A model generated the notes under the pieces. The model saw only the letters and a program-made list of their open reading frames with translations, was not told the origin of the DNA and searched no databases. The translations under genes were made by a program, and so were the position numbers. Positions 1-9,085 of a stretch of 64,000 nucleotides of DNA are shown in pieces. Within the stretch, counting starts at the first letter, position 1; every line of letters begins with the position of its first letter. Location: NCBI GenBank assembly GCA_038400315.1, contig CP151667.1:5405174-5469173 (forward strand). Reading direction: 5' to 3'. The stretch is from Isosphaeraceae bacterium EP7. Its GTDB lineage: Bacteria; Planctomycetota; Planctomycetia; Isosphaerales; Isosphaeraceae.

Positions 1-1
1 A

Positions 2-526
2 CGGAGCCGCGAGCAGGCGTTTCGAGGCGTCGTGAATCGAGACGGAATTCGCGCCGTGGTCGAGGCGGTGAAGTCGATGCCCATCATCGGCAACGGCGAC
101 GTGCGGACGATTGCCGACGCCGATCGGATGTTCCGCGAGACCGGGTGCGCCGCAGTATCCATCGGCCGAGGGTCGCTGGGCAATCCGTTCATCTTCCGCC
201 AGCTCGCCCACTGGACCGAGCACGGCGAGCCGGGCCCGAGCCCCTCCTTCGAAGAGCGTCTTGACGTCATGCACGGCCACTTTCACGGGCTGCGACACTA
301 CCGGGGCGAGCGCCTGGCGTGCCTCCAGTTCCGCAAGGTGTTGAAGTGGTACAGCCATTTCATCAAGCCGCCGAAGGAGTTGTATCACCGCCTGATCAAT
401 CTCCCGAGCGCCGCCCGCTTCGACGAAGTCGTCGCGGCCATTCGCCTGGCCGGCCCATCGGCCCCCCTGCCCGGCCACTTCGACCCCAAGATTCCCGTCC
501 CCACCGGGCCGATCGAGCATTGGTGA
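2..526 (+). CDS. dus: tRNA-dihydrouridine synthase, C-terminal part (cut by window edge)
   Basis: This is the 3' end of a flavin-dependent tRNA-dihydrouridine synthase, which reduces uridines in the D-loop of tRNA. The frame is open from base 2, so the start lies outside the window. The visible part has the end of the TIM barrel with the phosphate/FMN-binding segments PIIGNGDVRT and SIGRGSLGNPFIF, both characteristic of DusB-like proteins, followed by the helical tRNA-binding domain (FRKVLKWYSHFIK). About 174 residues are visible out of a usual 330-380. It ends at a TGA 12 bases before the stop of the convergent beta-helix gene. The Dus family is secure; the DusA/B/C subgroup is not decided by this fragment. 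Confidence 0.9.
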   Translation, partial: RSREQAFRGVVNRDGIRAVVEAVKSMPIIGNGDVRTIADADRMFRETGCAAVSIGRGSLGNPFIFRQLAHWTEHGEPGPSPSFEERLDVMHGHFHGLRHYRGERLACLQFRKVLKWYSHFIKPPKELYHRLINLPSAARFDEVVAAIRLAGPSAPLPGHFDPKIPVPTGPIEHW

Positions 527-538
527 GGAACCATTCGG

Positions 539-1864
539 CTAGCCCTGGGCCATGATCGGTTGGCCCACGTTGCCGCTCTCGATGATCTCGGCCTCGGGGC
601 TGGGGCGGACGACGACCTTGGGCTCGGGACCGGGGCCGAAGACGTTGCCGGTGATGGCGCACTGACGGACGAACGGGCCAATCTCGACGCCGATCCGCAT
701 ATTCGGCTCGCGGGCGCGGGCGAACTGACAGCCGACGATGCTCGCCCGATGAACCCAGTTCGGCCCGCCGCCAAATCGGATGTAGGGGACCGGCTTATTG
801 CCCACGCCGCCCAGTTCGCAGGCCGAGATGATGATGCCCTCGGCCTCGTCGCAGTGAATCGCGGGCGCCGAGTTACTCTGCATCCGCGCCCCGATCAGCC
901 GCAAGCTGCTGGACCGGCCCCGCACGAGGATCCCCTCGTGCTCATTGAGGAAGTCACCGCCAAGCACGTTCAGCCGGGTGTCTCCGGTGATCTGCCAGCC
1001 CCGGACACAATTGTCGGTGGCGCAGTCGACATACGTTCCATACGTCCCCTTGCCGTGGCGGGGCGAGTCGCCGAACGCGAAGCCCAGCGTGCATCCATAC
1101 GTAAAGAGCCTCTGTCCGTGCACCTCGTCGTTGTAGCCGAAACGGAAGCCCGCGCCCCGGCTGGGGCCCAGGTTGCACCAGACCTCGATGTTGCGCAACG
1201 TCGCCAGGTCGGCCGTGTTGGTGATCGTCAGGCCGTCACGGCCGGGCGAGATGACGAAGACGTTCTCGATATTCGTCCGGCCGTTGGACGTGGCGTCGTC
1301 CATCACGATGCCGTCATAGGGCAGCATGATCTTGACGTTGGTGATCGTCGCCTGCCCCTGAACCAAGATGGCCGGCGGCCTGGGCGTGAACCGCCTCTCC
1401 GCGTCCTGGACCAGCCCTCCCCGCGCATCGTGGCTGACGCAATCCTGGATGGCGATCCCATGCACCGTCGCGCCATGGCCGACGGAGATCGCGGGCCCTT
1501 CGGTGTGCATCACGACCAGCGTGGGCAGGACCATCTCGTCGGGATTCCAGCCGCCGGCAACGTGGCCGATGAGGTGCTGACGGGCGAGATCCAGGGGCCG
1601 TCGAAGGATGTAGGTGCCCATCGGCACACGAACGACGGCCCCGTTGATCCGCGAGGCCTTCAGGGCGGCCAGGAACGCCTCGGTATCTCGATCCGCGCTC
1701 TCGGGCCGTCCGTCCCCGATCGCGCCGAAGTCGCGGACGTTGAAGACCAGGGGCTCCGACTCGCCCACCGGCCCTGGGGCCGCCAGGGCCTCGCGGGGCA
1801 AGGCTCCAAGCCCGAGGGCCGTCGCCGAGCTCGCCAACCAACGCCTGCGCGGGAATGTGGACAC
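539..1864 (-). CDS. Tat-exported right-handed beta-helix (pectate lyase superfamily) protein
   Basis: A 441-residue protein with a twin-arginine type leader (PRRRWLASSATALGLGAL, then an Ala-rich cleavage region), so it probably leaves the cytoplasm folded. After the leader comes NVRDFGAIGDGRPESADRDT, the signature start of the Pectate_lyase_3 beta-helix superfamily; the rest alternates short beta segments and turns (for example FGYNDEVHGQRLFTYGC) as expected for parallel beta-helix coils. Such proteins bind or cleave polysaccharides, but I see no residue set that fixes a substrate. The start is GTG at 1864, with GGAG seven bases upstream. It converges on the dus gene and is divergent from the aldehyde dehydrogenase. 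Confidence 0.8.
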   Translation of the reverse strand: MSTFPRRRWLASSATALGLGALPREALAAPGPVGESEPLVFNVRDFGAIGDGRPESADRDTEAFLAALKASRINGAVVRVPMGTYILRRPLDLARQHLIGHVAGGWNPDEMVLPTLVVMHTEGPAISVGHGATVHGIAIQDCVSHDARGGLVQDAERRFTPRPPAILVQGQATITNVKIMLPYDGIVMDDATSNGRTNIENVFVISPGRDGLTITNTADLATLRNIEVWCNLGPSRGAGFRFGYNDEVHGQRLFTYGCTLGFAFGDSPRHGKGTYGTYVDCATDNCVRGWQITGDTRLNVLGGDFLNEHEGILVRGRSSSLRLIGARMQSNSAPAIHCDEAEGIIISACELGGVGNKPVPYIRFGGGPNWVHRASIVGCQFARAREPNMRIGVEIGPFVRQCAITGNVFGPGPEPKVVVRPSPEAEIIESGNVGQPIMAQG

Positions 1865-2151
1865 GAAACGACTCCGGGGGCGGAAGGCTCGGTGTCGAGG
1901 GCTAACGACGCGTCCATCCGGCCGAGGCCCGCCAGGGAGATGATAGCGTCACGGACGTCGGAGATGCCATGCGAGGAGAGTGATCAATGGCCGCCTCTCT
2001 GCCCCTGACGGCTTGAGCGGCCGGCGACACTTCGTAAGATGGGAGGTGGTGCGTGGCGGCGGGTTTGCGAGCCCCGACGCCTTAACGCAGCGTCCGCAAC
2101 GGACACGCGGCCCGTTCGGCCGACCCTCACTCAAGACCGGGAGAGCGAACC

Positions 2152-3630
2152 ATGGCCACGGCCACCGAGCCCAGGCGATCCCCGACACTCCGATCGTTCC
2201 AGACCAAGCTGCTCATCGACGGGCAATGGCGCGACAGCGTCAGCGGCAAGACATTCCAGACGTTCAATCCCGCCACCGAGCAAGTCATCGCCGAAGTCGC
2301 CGAGGGCGGCGCCGCCGATATCGATCTGGCCGTCAAGGCCGCGCGCAAGGCCTTCGAATCAAAAGCCTGGCGCACGATGGACGCCCGCGATCGCGGACGT
2401 CTGATGTACAAGCTGGCCGACCTCATCGAGGCCGAGATCGACGAGCTGGCCGAGTTGGAGACCCTCGACAACGGCAAGCCCATCTCCGAGAGCCGGAATG
2501 CCGACCTGCCGCTCGTCATCGACTGCTTTCGCTACTACGCCGGCTGGGCCGACAAGATCGCCGGCCAGACCCTCCCCGTTCGCGGCAATTTCTTCACCTA
2601 CACCAAGCGCGAGCCGCTGGGGGTGGCCGGCCAGATCATCCCCTGGAACTTCCCGCTCCTGATGGTCGCCTGGAAGTGGTCGCCCGCGCTGGCCGCCGGC
2701 TGCACGATCGTGCTGAAGCCCGCCGAGCAGACCCCGCTAAGCGCCCTGCGACTGGGCGAGCTGGCCCTCGAGGCCGGATTCCCCGCCGGCGTCATCAACA
2801 TCGTCAACGGCTTCGGCGAGACTGCCGGCGATGCCCTGGTGAAGCACAAGGGGTGCGACAAGATCGCCTTCACCGGCGAGGGTCGCACCGCCGAGATCAT
2901 CATGAAGAACGCCGCCGACAGCCTGAAGCGGATCACCTTCGAGCTCGGTGGCAAGAGCCCCAACATCGTCTTTGACGACGCCGACCTCGACGCCGCAGTC
3001 GACGGCTCGATCGTGGGGATGTTCCTGAATCAGGGCCAGTGCTGCTGCGCCGGTACCCGCCTGTTCGTCCAGGAAGGGGTCTACGACGCCTTCGTTGAGA
3101 AGCTCGCGGACAAGGTCAAGACCCGCCGCGTTGGCGACCCGTTCGACCCCCAGACCGAGATGGGCCCGCAGGTCGACCAGGCCCAATTCGACAAGATCTT
3201 GAAGTACATCGGCCACGGCCAGGACCAGGGCGCCCGGTGCGTGACCGGCGGCAAGCGTCACGGTGACACCGGCTTCTTCGTCCAGCCAACCGTTTTCGCC
3301 GACGTCCGCGACGACATGGCAATCGCCACCGACGAGATCTTCGGGCCCGTCCTGTCGGTCCTGAAGTTCAAGACCCTCGACGAGGTCGTTGACCGGGCCA
3401 ACGCGACCGAATACGGGCTCGCCGCGGCGGTCTGGACCCGCGACATTGGCAAGGCCCACTCCATCGCCAACCGCGTCCGCGCCGGCACCGTCTGGGTGAA
3501 TTGCTACGACGTCTTCGACGCCGCGGCCCCCTTCGGCGGCTTCAAGCGGAGCGGGATCGGCCGCGAGCTGGGCGAGAAGGCGCTCGACAACTACACCGAG
3601 CTGAAGACGGTCACCGTCAAGCTCGACTGA
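2152..3630 (+). CDS. NAD(P)-dependent aldehyde dehydrogenase
   Basis: A 492-residue aldehyde dehydrogenase, the normal family length, oxidising an aldehyde to the acid in the cytoplasm. The class 1/2 signature is complete: [10 protein letters not shown] near residue 160, the glutamate motif FELGGKSPN with general base E264, and NQGQCCCAG with catalytic cysteine C298. The C-terminal [28 protein letters not shown] is typical of the betaine/retinal dehydrogenase group (shown here only as its short words PFGGFKRSG and YTELKTV). The ATG at 2152 follows GGGAG. One oddity is [13 protein letters not shown] where most relatives have FTGSTxVG in the cofactor-binding loop. The substrate cannot be inferred from context; the gene stands alone and ends at a strong hairpin. 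Confidence 0.93.
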   Translation: MATATEPRRSPTLRSFQTKLLIDGQWRDSVSGKTFQTFNPATEQVIAEVAEGGAADIDLAVKAARKAFESKAWRTMDARDRGRLMYKLADLIEAEIDELAELETLDNGKPISESRNADLPLVIDCFRYYAGWADKIAGQTLPVRGNFFTYTKREPLGVAGQIIPWNFPLLMVAWKWSPALAAGCTIVLKPAEQTPLSALRLGELALEAGFPAGVINIVNGFGETAGDALVKHKGCDKIAFTGEGRTAEIIMKNAADSLKRITFELGGKSPNIVFDDADLDAAVDGSIVGMFLNQGQCCCAGTRLFVQEGVYDAFVEKLADKVKTRRVGDPFDPQTEMGPQVDQAQFDKILKYIGHGQDQGARCVTGGKRHGDTGFFVQPTVFADVRDDMAIATDEIFGPVLSVLKFKTLDEVVDRANATEYGLAAAVWTRDIGKAHSIANRVRAGTVWVNCYDVFDAAAPFGGFKRSGIGRELGEKALDNYTELKTVTVKLD

Positions 3631-3655
3631 TCGGATCATCCCGATCTGACTCAAC

Positions 3656-3698
3656 GAGAAGGGGGGGGCGGGACACTTGGTCCCGCCCCCCCCTTCTC
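3656..3698. terminator. Perfect 19-bp GC hairpin between convergent genes
   Basis: A perfect inverted repeat of 19 bp (3656-3674 and 3680-3698) with a 5-base loop. Each arm holds a run of eight G or eight C. It lies between the stop of the aldehyde dehydrogenase and the stop of serA, so it can end transcription from both sides. There is no long T tract on either side. Confidence 0.75.
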
Positions 3699-3723
3699 AT
3701 TTCAAGATCTCAGCCAGAGTCAT

Positions 3724-5352
3724 TCAGAACGACAACCAGGGGGGATTCTCGTCCGCCCCTGGCAGGCTGATCAGGCTGACGCTGAGGATGTCGGGGTGGG
3801 CCTTCACCTCTTCGATGGCGGCCTCCGACGGCATCACATCCAGATTGACCACGCCAATCGCGTCGCCGCCCGGACGTTCGCGGCCGACGTTCATCTGCGC
3901 GATGTTCACGCCATGCCGGCCGAACGTCGTGCCGATGAAGCCGATCAGGCCCGGCACGTCGCGGTGCGTGAAGACGAACAGGGTACCGTCCAGGTGGGCG
4001 TCCAGCCGATACGGGCCGAGCTTCACCAGGCGGACAAACTGCTTGCCGAAGAGGGTGCCGGCAGCGATGTAGCTCTTGCGCTCTGTCTCGACCTCTGCCT
4101 GGATCATCGTGCCAAAGTCGCCCGGGTCGGTCGACTTCTCCTCGATGATCGTGATGCCGCGCTCCTTGGCCAGCATCTCGGCGTTGATAAGGTTGACCTG
4201 CCCTTCCAGGGCCGTCTCCATCCAGCCTGCGGCGAAGCTCGCGGTGATGAGCCGCGTGTTCTTGCTCGCCACCTCGCCTCGATAGCGAAGCGTGGCCGAC
4301 TTGACCGCGCCACGGTCCATCTGGGCGTGCAGCATGCCCAGGCGACGGGCCAGGTCGAGATAGAGCCGCAGGTCTTCCAGCTCGGCGCGATCGAGGGTCG
4401 GCACGTTCACCGAGAACTTGATCTTGCCGCCGCGGAAAAAGTCGCCCAGGAGCTGCGCGGCCTCGACGGCCACGGAGATCTGCGCCTCCTCGGTGGAGGC
4501 GGCCAGGTGGGGGGTCACCAGCACGAGCGGGTGCTTGATGAGCGGCAGGTCGGCGGGCGGGGGCTCGGGGTCGAAGACGTCGACGGCGGCGCCGGCGATC
4601 TTGCCCGAGTCGAGCGCCGCGATGAGCGCCGCTTCATCGATCAGCCCGCCGCGGGCGCAATTGATGATGCGGGCGCCGGTCTTCATCAAGGCCAGCTCAC
4701 GCTCGCCCACGATGTTTCGGGTCTCGGCCGAAAGCGGGGTGTGCAAGGTCAGGTAGTCGCAGCGGCCCCACAGATCGTCCAGGGAGGCGACCGCCTCAAT
4801 GCCGTATTCGGCCGCGCGGTCGGCCGACAGGAAGGGGTCGAAGCCGACCACCTGCATGTCGAACCCCTGGGCCCGCTTGGCCACCGCAAGGCCTACACGG
4901 CCCAGGCCGACGATGCCCAGCGTCTTGCCGCCGAGTTGGGTGCCGGTGAACTTGTTGCGCTCCCACTTTCCGGCCTTCAGGCTGTCATTGGCCCGGGCCA
5001 CATTGCGCGACAGGGCGAGCATGAGGGCCATGGTGTGCTCGGCGGTCGACACCGTGTTGCCGCCGGGGGTGTTCATCACCACGATCCCCTGGCGCGTGGC
5101 CGTGGGGACGTCGATGTTGTCCACGCCGACGCCAGCCCGGACGATCGCCTTGAGCCTGGGCTGATCGCGCAGGGCCTCGGCGGTCAGCTGGGTGCCGGAA
5201 CGGATCACGATCCCGTCGGCCTGGGCCAGCTCGGCCCTCAAGGTCGCCAGGTCAAGCTTGGTCTTGACCACGACCTCCAGCCCGGGCTCGGCGCGGAGCA
5301 GGGCAAGTCCTTCTTCAGCAAGTGTATCGGTCACCAGAACGCGATGCGGCAC
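3724..5352 (-). CDS. serA: D-3-phosphoglycerate dehydrogenase
   Basis: A long-form phosphoglycerate dehydrogenase of 542 residues, catalysing the first step of serine synthesis, 3-phosphoglycerate to 3-phosphohydroxypyruvate with NAD. It has the N-terminal substrate-binding part (VRAGVGVDNIDVPTAT), the Rossmann segment GIVGLGRVG, the catalytic RGGLIDEAAL and PHLAAST segments, an intervening allosteric-type domain, and a C-terminal ACT domain (RDVPGLIGFIGTTFGRHGVN). The start is the GTG at 5352, preceded by a GAGGAG-like site; an upstream in-frame extension to 5472 has no family similarity. It follows the aminotransferase gene on the same strand by 142 bases, suggesting a serine-synthesis unit. 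The ACT domain suggests feedback control by serine. Confidence 0.95.
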   Translation of the reverse strand: MPHRVLVTDTLAEEGLALLRAEPGLEVVVKTKLDLATLRAELAQADGIVIRSGTQLTAEALRDQPRLKAIVRAGVGVDNIDVPTATRQGIVVMNTPGGNTVSTAEHTMALMLALSRNVARANDSLKAGKWERNKFTGTQLGGKTLGIVGLGRVGLAVAKRAQGFDMQVVGFDPFLSADRAAEYGIEAVASLDDLWGRCDYLTLHTPLSAETRNIVGERELALMKTGARIINCARGGLIDEAALIAALDSGKIAGAAVDVFDPEPPPADLPLIKHPLVLVTPHLAASTEEAQISVAVEAAQLLGDFFRGGKIKFSVNVPTLDRAELEDLRLYLDLARRLGMLHAQMDRGAVKSATLRYRGEVASKNTRLITASFAAGWMETALEGQVNLINAEMLAKERGITIIEEKSTDPGDFGTMIQAEVETERKSYIAAGTLFGKQFVRLVKLGPYRLDAHLDGTLFVFTHRDVPGLIGFIGTTFGRHGVNIAQMNVGRERPGGDAIGVVNLDVMPSEAAIEEVKAHPDILSVSLISLPGADENPPWLSF

Positions 5353-5494
5353 GGTCTCCGTCTCCTCTCGGGCGAACCCCTTCGTCCACAGGCCCGACGC
5401 GGCGTCTTCGACGCCCCGCCTGCCCATCCGTCGCCGCCGGTTCGCCCCGGCCGGCCACGGTCCTCGATCCATTTCACGATTGAATAACTCTGGC

Positions 5495-6649
5495 TCAAAC
5501 GGTCGCGACCCGCTTCTGCCCCAGCAACACGCGCTGGGCGGCGGTCACGGCGCGGCCGGGCTCGACCTCATATCCGAGCTCATCGAGAACCATCTCCAGG
5601 GCCGCGAGCCCCGAGATCACGTCGAGCTCGTCCATATAGCCCATGTGGCCGACCCGGATGATCTTCCCCTTGAGCTTGTCCTGGCCGCCGATCGTCGTGA
5701 TGCCGAACCGATCGGAGAGCCCGCCCCGGATCGCCGAATCGGTCAGTCCTTCCGGGATCACGAATGCGGTCAGTCCCTCGGCAGGACTCGCGCTGAAGAG
5801 TTCCAGGCCGATCGCGGCAAGACCGGCGCGGCAGGCTTCGCTCATCAGCCGGTGCCGTCGCCAGACCTCCTCGATCCCTTCCGCGCGGATTTGCTGCAAG
5901 GCCTTGCGCAGGCCCAGGAAGTAGACGTGATTCGGGGTGAAAGGCGTGTCGGAATCGTCCAGCTTCTTCCTGGCCAGTTTCAGGCTGAGGTAATAGCAGG
6001 GGGCCTCGAAGGCGTCGATTCTGGCCCAGGCCTTCGGGCTCACGGCGACGAAGGCCAGGCCGGGAGGCAGCATCAGGGCCTTCTGCGAGCCGACGCAGAG
6101 CACGTCGATGTTCCAGGCATCGGTGCGACACTTCATCGCGCCGACGCCGCTGATCCCGTCGACGACAAACAACGCATCAGTCCGCGCGACCACCCGGCCG
6201 ATCGCCTCGACGGGGTGGCCGGTGGCCGTCGACGTCTCGCTGAGGGTGCCGAAGACGCAGGCCACGTCGGGGTGTTGGGCCAGGGCATTCGCCACCGTCT
6301 CGGGGTCAACCGCCTGGCCCCACTCGGTCGTCAGGACGATCGGCTCGATGCCATAGGCCCTGCAAATCGTCGCCCAGCGCTCGGAGAACCAGCCGGCGGC
6401 CAGCACCAGGGCCTTACCGCCGCGAGGCACCGTGTTGACCACCGCCGCGTCCATCGAGCCGGTGCCCGAGGCGGTCAGCAGGATGACGTCGTTGACCGTC
6501 TGGAAGACGTACTTCAGGCCCTCGGTCACCTCGGCGACCACGGCTTTCGCCTCGGCCGAACGGTGATGGATGACCGGCCTGGCGAGTTCGAGCAAGACAT
6601 CGGCGGGGACCGGTGCCGGCCCTGGAGTCATCAGTCGCGGCTTACGCAT
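5495..6649 (-). CDS. Class V PLP-dependent aminotransferase (alanine/serine-glyoxylate type)
   Basis: A 384-residue fold-type I, class V aminotransferase. The N-terminal TPGPAPVP, the phosphate-binding ASGTGSMDAA, the VVDGISGVGAM motif containing the PLP-ring aspartate, and VGSQKALMLPPG with the Schiff-base lysine K190 all match the alanine-glyoxylate/serine-glyoxylate/ureidoglycine-glyoxylate group. The start is the ATG at 6649; a TTG lies directly in front, and GGGGG sits just upstream. Its place immediately upstream of serA on the same strand suggests that it may act as the phosphoserine (or serine-pyruvate) aminotransferase of this organism, since no serC-like gene is in view. That role is inference; the fold and cofactor are secure. 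Confidence 0.9.
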   Translation of the reverse strand: MRKPRLMTPGPAPVPADVLLELARPVIHHRSAEAKAVVAEVTEGLKYVFQTVNDVILLTASGTGSMDAAVVNTVPRGGKALVLAAGWFSERWATICRAYGIEPIVLTTEWGQAVDPETVANALAQHPDVACVFGTLSETSTATGHPVEAIGRVVARTDALFVVDGISGVGAMKCRTDAWNIDVLCVGSQKALMLPPGLAFVAVSPKAWARIDAFEAPCYYLSLKLARKKLDDSDTPFTPNHVYFLGLRKALQQIRAEGIEEVWRRHRLMSEACRAGLAAIGLELFSASPAEGLTAFVIPEGLTDSAIRGGLSDRFGITTIGGQDKLKGKIIRVGHMGYMDELDVISGLAALEMVLDELGYEVEPGRAVTAAQRVLLGQKRVATV

Positions 6650-6872
6650 CAACCCCCGCCCTTCCAGGCTCGGAGCCCTGCCCCGAAGTCGGGTCGGCCC
6701 GGATCAATCCAAGCAGTGTACGCCCCGACGCCGCCTCGTAGGAAGACGGTTCGGCGGCCCGTCGCCTCGCCCTGCGTCACGCGGGACAGTCGAAAGCTTT
6801 TGGACGGTCGCGAGGAAATTCCGATCAATCGACATAAACCAAAATAAATTACCGACTTACAACCGCCCATCT

Positions 6873-7286
6873 TCAGACGGTCGGCTTGCCGTAAGCAAGC
6901 TCTGGGCTGAAGACAGGAGCTTCGGTCACGCGAAGGTCTCCCTCGCCATCCACCTCGCGGAAGAAGCACGACCGATAACCTTCGTGGCAGGCGCCCCCCA
7001 CCTGACGGGCCCGGATGAGCAGGACATCGCCATCGCAGTCGACACGGATCGAGTGGACATGCTGGACATGCCCCGACGTCCCACCCTTGTGCCAGGCGGA
7101 CTTGCGCGAGCGCGAGTAGAAGTGCGTCTGGCCGGTGGCCAAGGTCTGTCGGACGGCGTCGGCGTCCATCCAGGCCATCATCAGGACGTCGCCATTCTCG
7201 GAGTCCTGCACGATAGCCGCCACGAGGCCGTCGGCGGTCCATTTCAGATTGGCCAGGAACGTGGGGTCGGTCGGGGCTTCGGTCAC
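6873..7286 (-). CDS. hisI: Phosphoribosyl-AMP cyclohydrolase
   Basis: A 137-residue HisI, the stand-alone enzyme opening the purine ring of phosphoribosyl-AMP in the third step of histidine synthesis. The motifs are clear: VLMMAWMDADAV, THFYSRSRKSAWHKGGTSGH, and the metal-binding DCDGD plus GGACHEGYRSCFFR with its cysteines and histidine. There is no HisE (pyrophosphohydrolase) fusion. The start is a GTG at 7286 that overlaps the stop of the upstream TPR gene (GTGA), pointing to translational coupling. Why a histidine gene is tied to two TPR/SEC-C proteins is not obvious. Confidence 0.95.
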   Translation of the reverse strand: MTEAPTDPTFLANLKWTADGLVAAIVQDSENGDVLMMAWMDADAVRQTLATGQTHFYSRSRKSAWHKGGTSGHVQHVHSIRVDCDGDVLLIRARQVGGACHEGYRSCFFREVDGEGDLRVTEAPVFSPELAYGKPTV

Positions 7287-9082
7287 GTCGGGCTCGCGTC
7301 GAGGAGTTCTAGCAGGCGTTGGGCACGCTGGCCTAGTTCGGGCTGGCCGGACTTTGTGGCCCGGAGGATGGCGATGTCGAGCAAGGTGCGAGCCGCCTCC
7401 TCCTCGTCGTTATCGATCAGGGTCTCGGCGCCGTCGACGGCCGTGGCCACGTCGTTGGGATCGGCCTCGAGCACCTCGCTGTAGACACGCGAGGCGGCCT
7501 CGGGTTCGCCCGACCGGGCATAGACCTCGGCCTTCCAGATCGTCAGCACCTTGAACATCCGGCCCCCCTGCTCGGCCGCATCGACGGCGATGGCGCGGTC
7601 GATCTGGTCGAGGGCGAGATCAGGGTCGTCGGCCGCAAGCGCGAGCCGGACCAGCGTGGCGGCCGCGGCCTGCAAGCTCGCCCCAGCTGCGATCGAGGCA
7701 GGCCGCAGCAAGACTTCGTCGGCAAAGCGGGCCGAACGAATGTCATCCCTGAGTGCCTCGGCCGAGGCGAAGGCGTCGGCGAGCCGGGCGACTTCGAGGG
7801 TCGCAGGGTCGAGGGCGTCAAGCTCCTCGGGCCCGAGGCAAGACTCGTCGGCCCCTTCCACAGCGGTGGGGTCGCGGAGCGGGACCGAGAGACGGCGCCG
7901 AAGCCGATCGAACGGGTACCCTTGATAGAGCGCCGCCGTCCTGGGACGGTCTCCAAGCTGCTCGCGCATCAGGATCACACCCGCGAGTTTTGCCCGCAGA
8001 GTCGCATCACCGCCGACGGCACGTCGAGAAGCCTCGAGTGGTGTCAGGCCGTCGAGCCCATGCCGGGCGCGTCGGATCCAGATCGACTCATAATAATGCT
8101 CGACCTCGGCCCGGTAGAGCGGTCCGCGGTGCTCGGCCTCCAGCCCTTCGGGCAGCCGGAACGACCAGACGGCGGCATCGAGCAGGGTGAGCTGGAGCGG
8201 CGTGGCCGAGCGCTCAACGTCGCAGCCGGCGAACATTCCGACCTCATCCAGCGCCTCGATGGCCTCATCTAGGCCGAGCGGCTCGGGGCTGGAGAATCGC
8301 AAGGATCCGGATGACGCGACGCCCATCGCGAGCAGACGGGGAATGTCTTCGACGCCGGTCGCCGCGTGAAGATCCTCACCAAACGGCCGGTCGAGCCACT
8401 CGAACACACGGGTCTCGCCGGTGCCAGCAACCCCGATCTCGGCGGCCCCTGGAGTGCGAACCAGCCGCGCGGCGCCATGTTCGGCGGCGAACTCGAGGAC
8501 CTCGTCGGAATCGATCGGGCCGACCACCTGGACCGCGTAATTCAGATCATCTGCCACGTCCTCGGCGCCAGCCCCTTGCCTGAGCAGGTCGGAGAGCGCC
8601 CAGGCGTGGGTGGCGAAGGCGAAGTCGGCGTCGGCAAGAAGCTGAACGACGACGTCGAGTGCGTCGATGGCATCGAGGTTCCGGCCCAGCCAGGCGAAGC
8701 AAAGGGCCTGGTTATAGGCCGCCTGGGCATCTCGGCCGCCGGCAAGCTCGCCAAAAGCCGCGGCGGCGACCTCTAGGTCGGAGACGTCGCGACCTCGGAG
8801 AGCTTTGTCCCAGCGGGATCGTCGGGCGGGATCGCGCGGGTTCTGGAATGCCAGGGCGCTCCTGGCCAGTGCGGGAAGGTCGGGGGCCGTCGACAGGCGA
8901 TCGAGGGCTTCGGTCGCCGCGACATTCTCCGGGTTGAGCCTGAGGGCCCGCTGCCAGCAGGCCCAGGCGGCCAGCGGTCGCTGGAGGCGCAAGTGGTCCC
9001 AGCCCCGATGGACCAGGTTCAACAGATCGTCATCCGCTTCGATCGGGGCCGGAGCCACTTCGGTTCGCCTCGTTATGCCCAC
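7283..9082 (-). CDS. TPR-repeat protein of unknown function
   Basis: A 599-residue cytoplasmic-looking protein without signal peptide or membrane segments. TPR-like helices are visible near the N-terminus (AAWACWQRALRLNPENVAA) and again at the C-terminus (YARSGEPEAASRVYSEVLEA, DPNDVATAVDGAETLI). The middle has a stretch with W, GLTPLEASR and LRAKLAG followed by FDRLRRRLSV that resembles a segment of the neighbouring SEC-C protein. The GTG start at 9082 is three bases after the stop of that upstream gene, and its stop overlaps hisI by four bases, so the three genes look like one operon. No specific function can be given; the two TPR proteins probably work as a pair (inference). Confidence 0.75.
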   Translation of the reverse strand: MGITRRTEVAPAPIEADDDLLNLVHRGWDHLRLQRPLAAWACWQRALRLNPENVAATEALDRLSTAPDLPALARSALAFQNPRDPARRSRWDKALRGRDVSDLEVAAAAFGELAGGRDAQAAYNQALCFAWLGRNLDAIDALDVVVQLLADADFAFATHAWALSDLLRQGAGAEDVADDLNYAVQVVGPIDSDEVLEFAAEHGAARLVRTPGAAEIGVAGTGETRVFEWLDRPFGEDLHAATGVEDIPRLLAMGVASSGSLRFSSPEPLGLDEAIEALDEVGMFAGCDVERSATPLQLTLLDAAVWSFRLPEGLEAEHRGPLYRAEVEHYYESIWIRRARHGLDGLTPLEASRRAVGGDATLRAKLAGVILMREQLGDRPRTAALYQGYPFDRLRRRLSVPLRDPTAVEGADESCLGPEELDALDPATLEVARLADAFASAEALRDDIRSARFADEVLLRPASIAAGASLQAAAATLVRLALAADDPDLALDQIDRAIAVDAAEQGGRMFKVLTIWKAEVYARSGEPEAASRVYSEVLEADPNDVATAVDGAETLIDNDEEEAARTLLDIAILRATKSGQPELGQRAQRLLELLDASPT

Positions 9083-9085
9083 AGC

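Noticed and set aside
560-2008. Long open frame on the + strand opposite the beta-helix gene
   Set aside because: It mirrors the minus-strand gene, has no family motif, and is typical of antisense frames in GC-rich DNA.
1986-2015. Nine-codon reading frame with an AGGAG site before the aldehyde dehydrogenase
   Set aside because: Could be a leader peptide, but it has no run of a regulatory amino acid and no attenuator-like hairpins, so chance is likely in this sequence.
3796-5487. 563-codon open frame opposite serA
   Set aside because: Low-complexity Gln/Gly/His-rich translation without domains; serA on the other strand explains the sequence.
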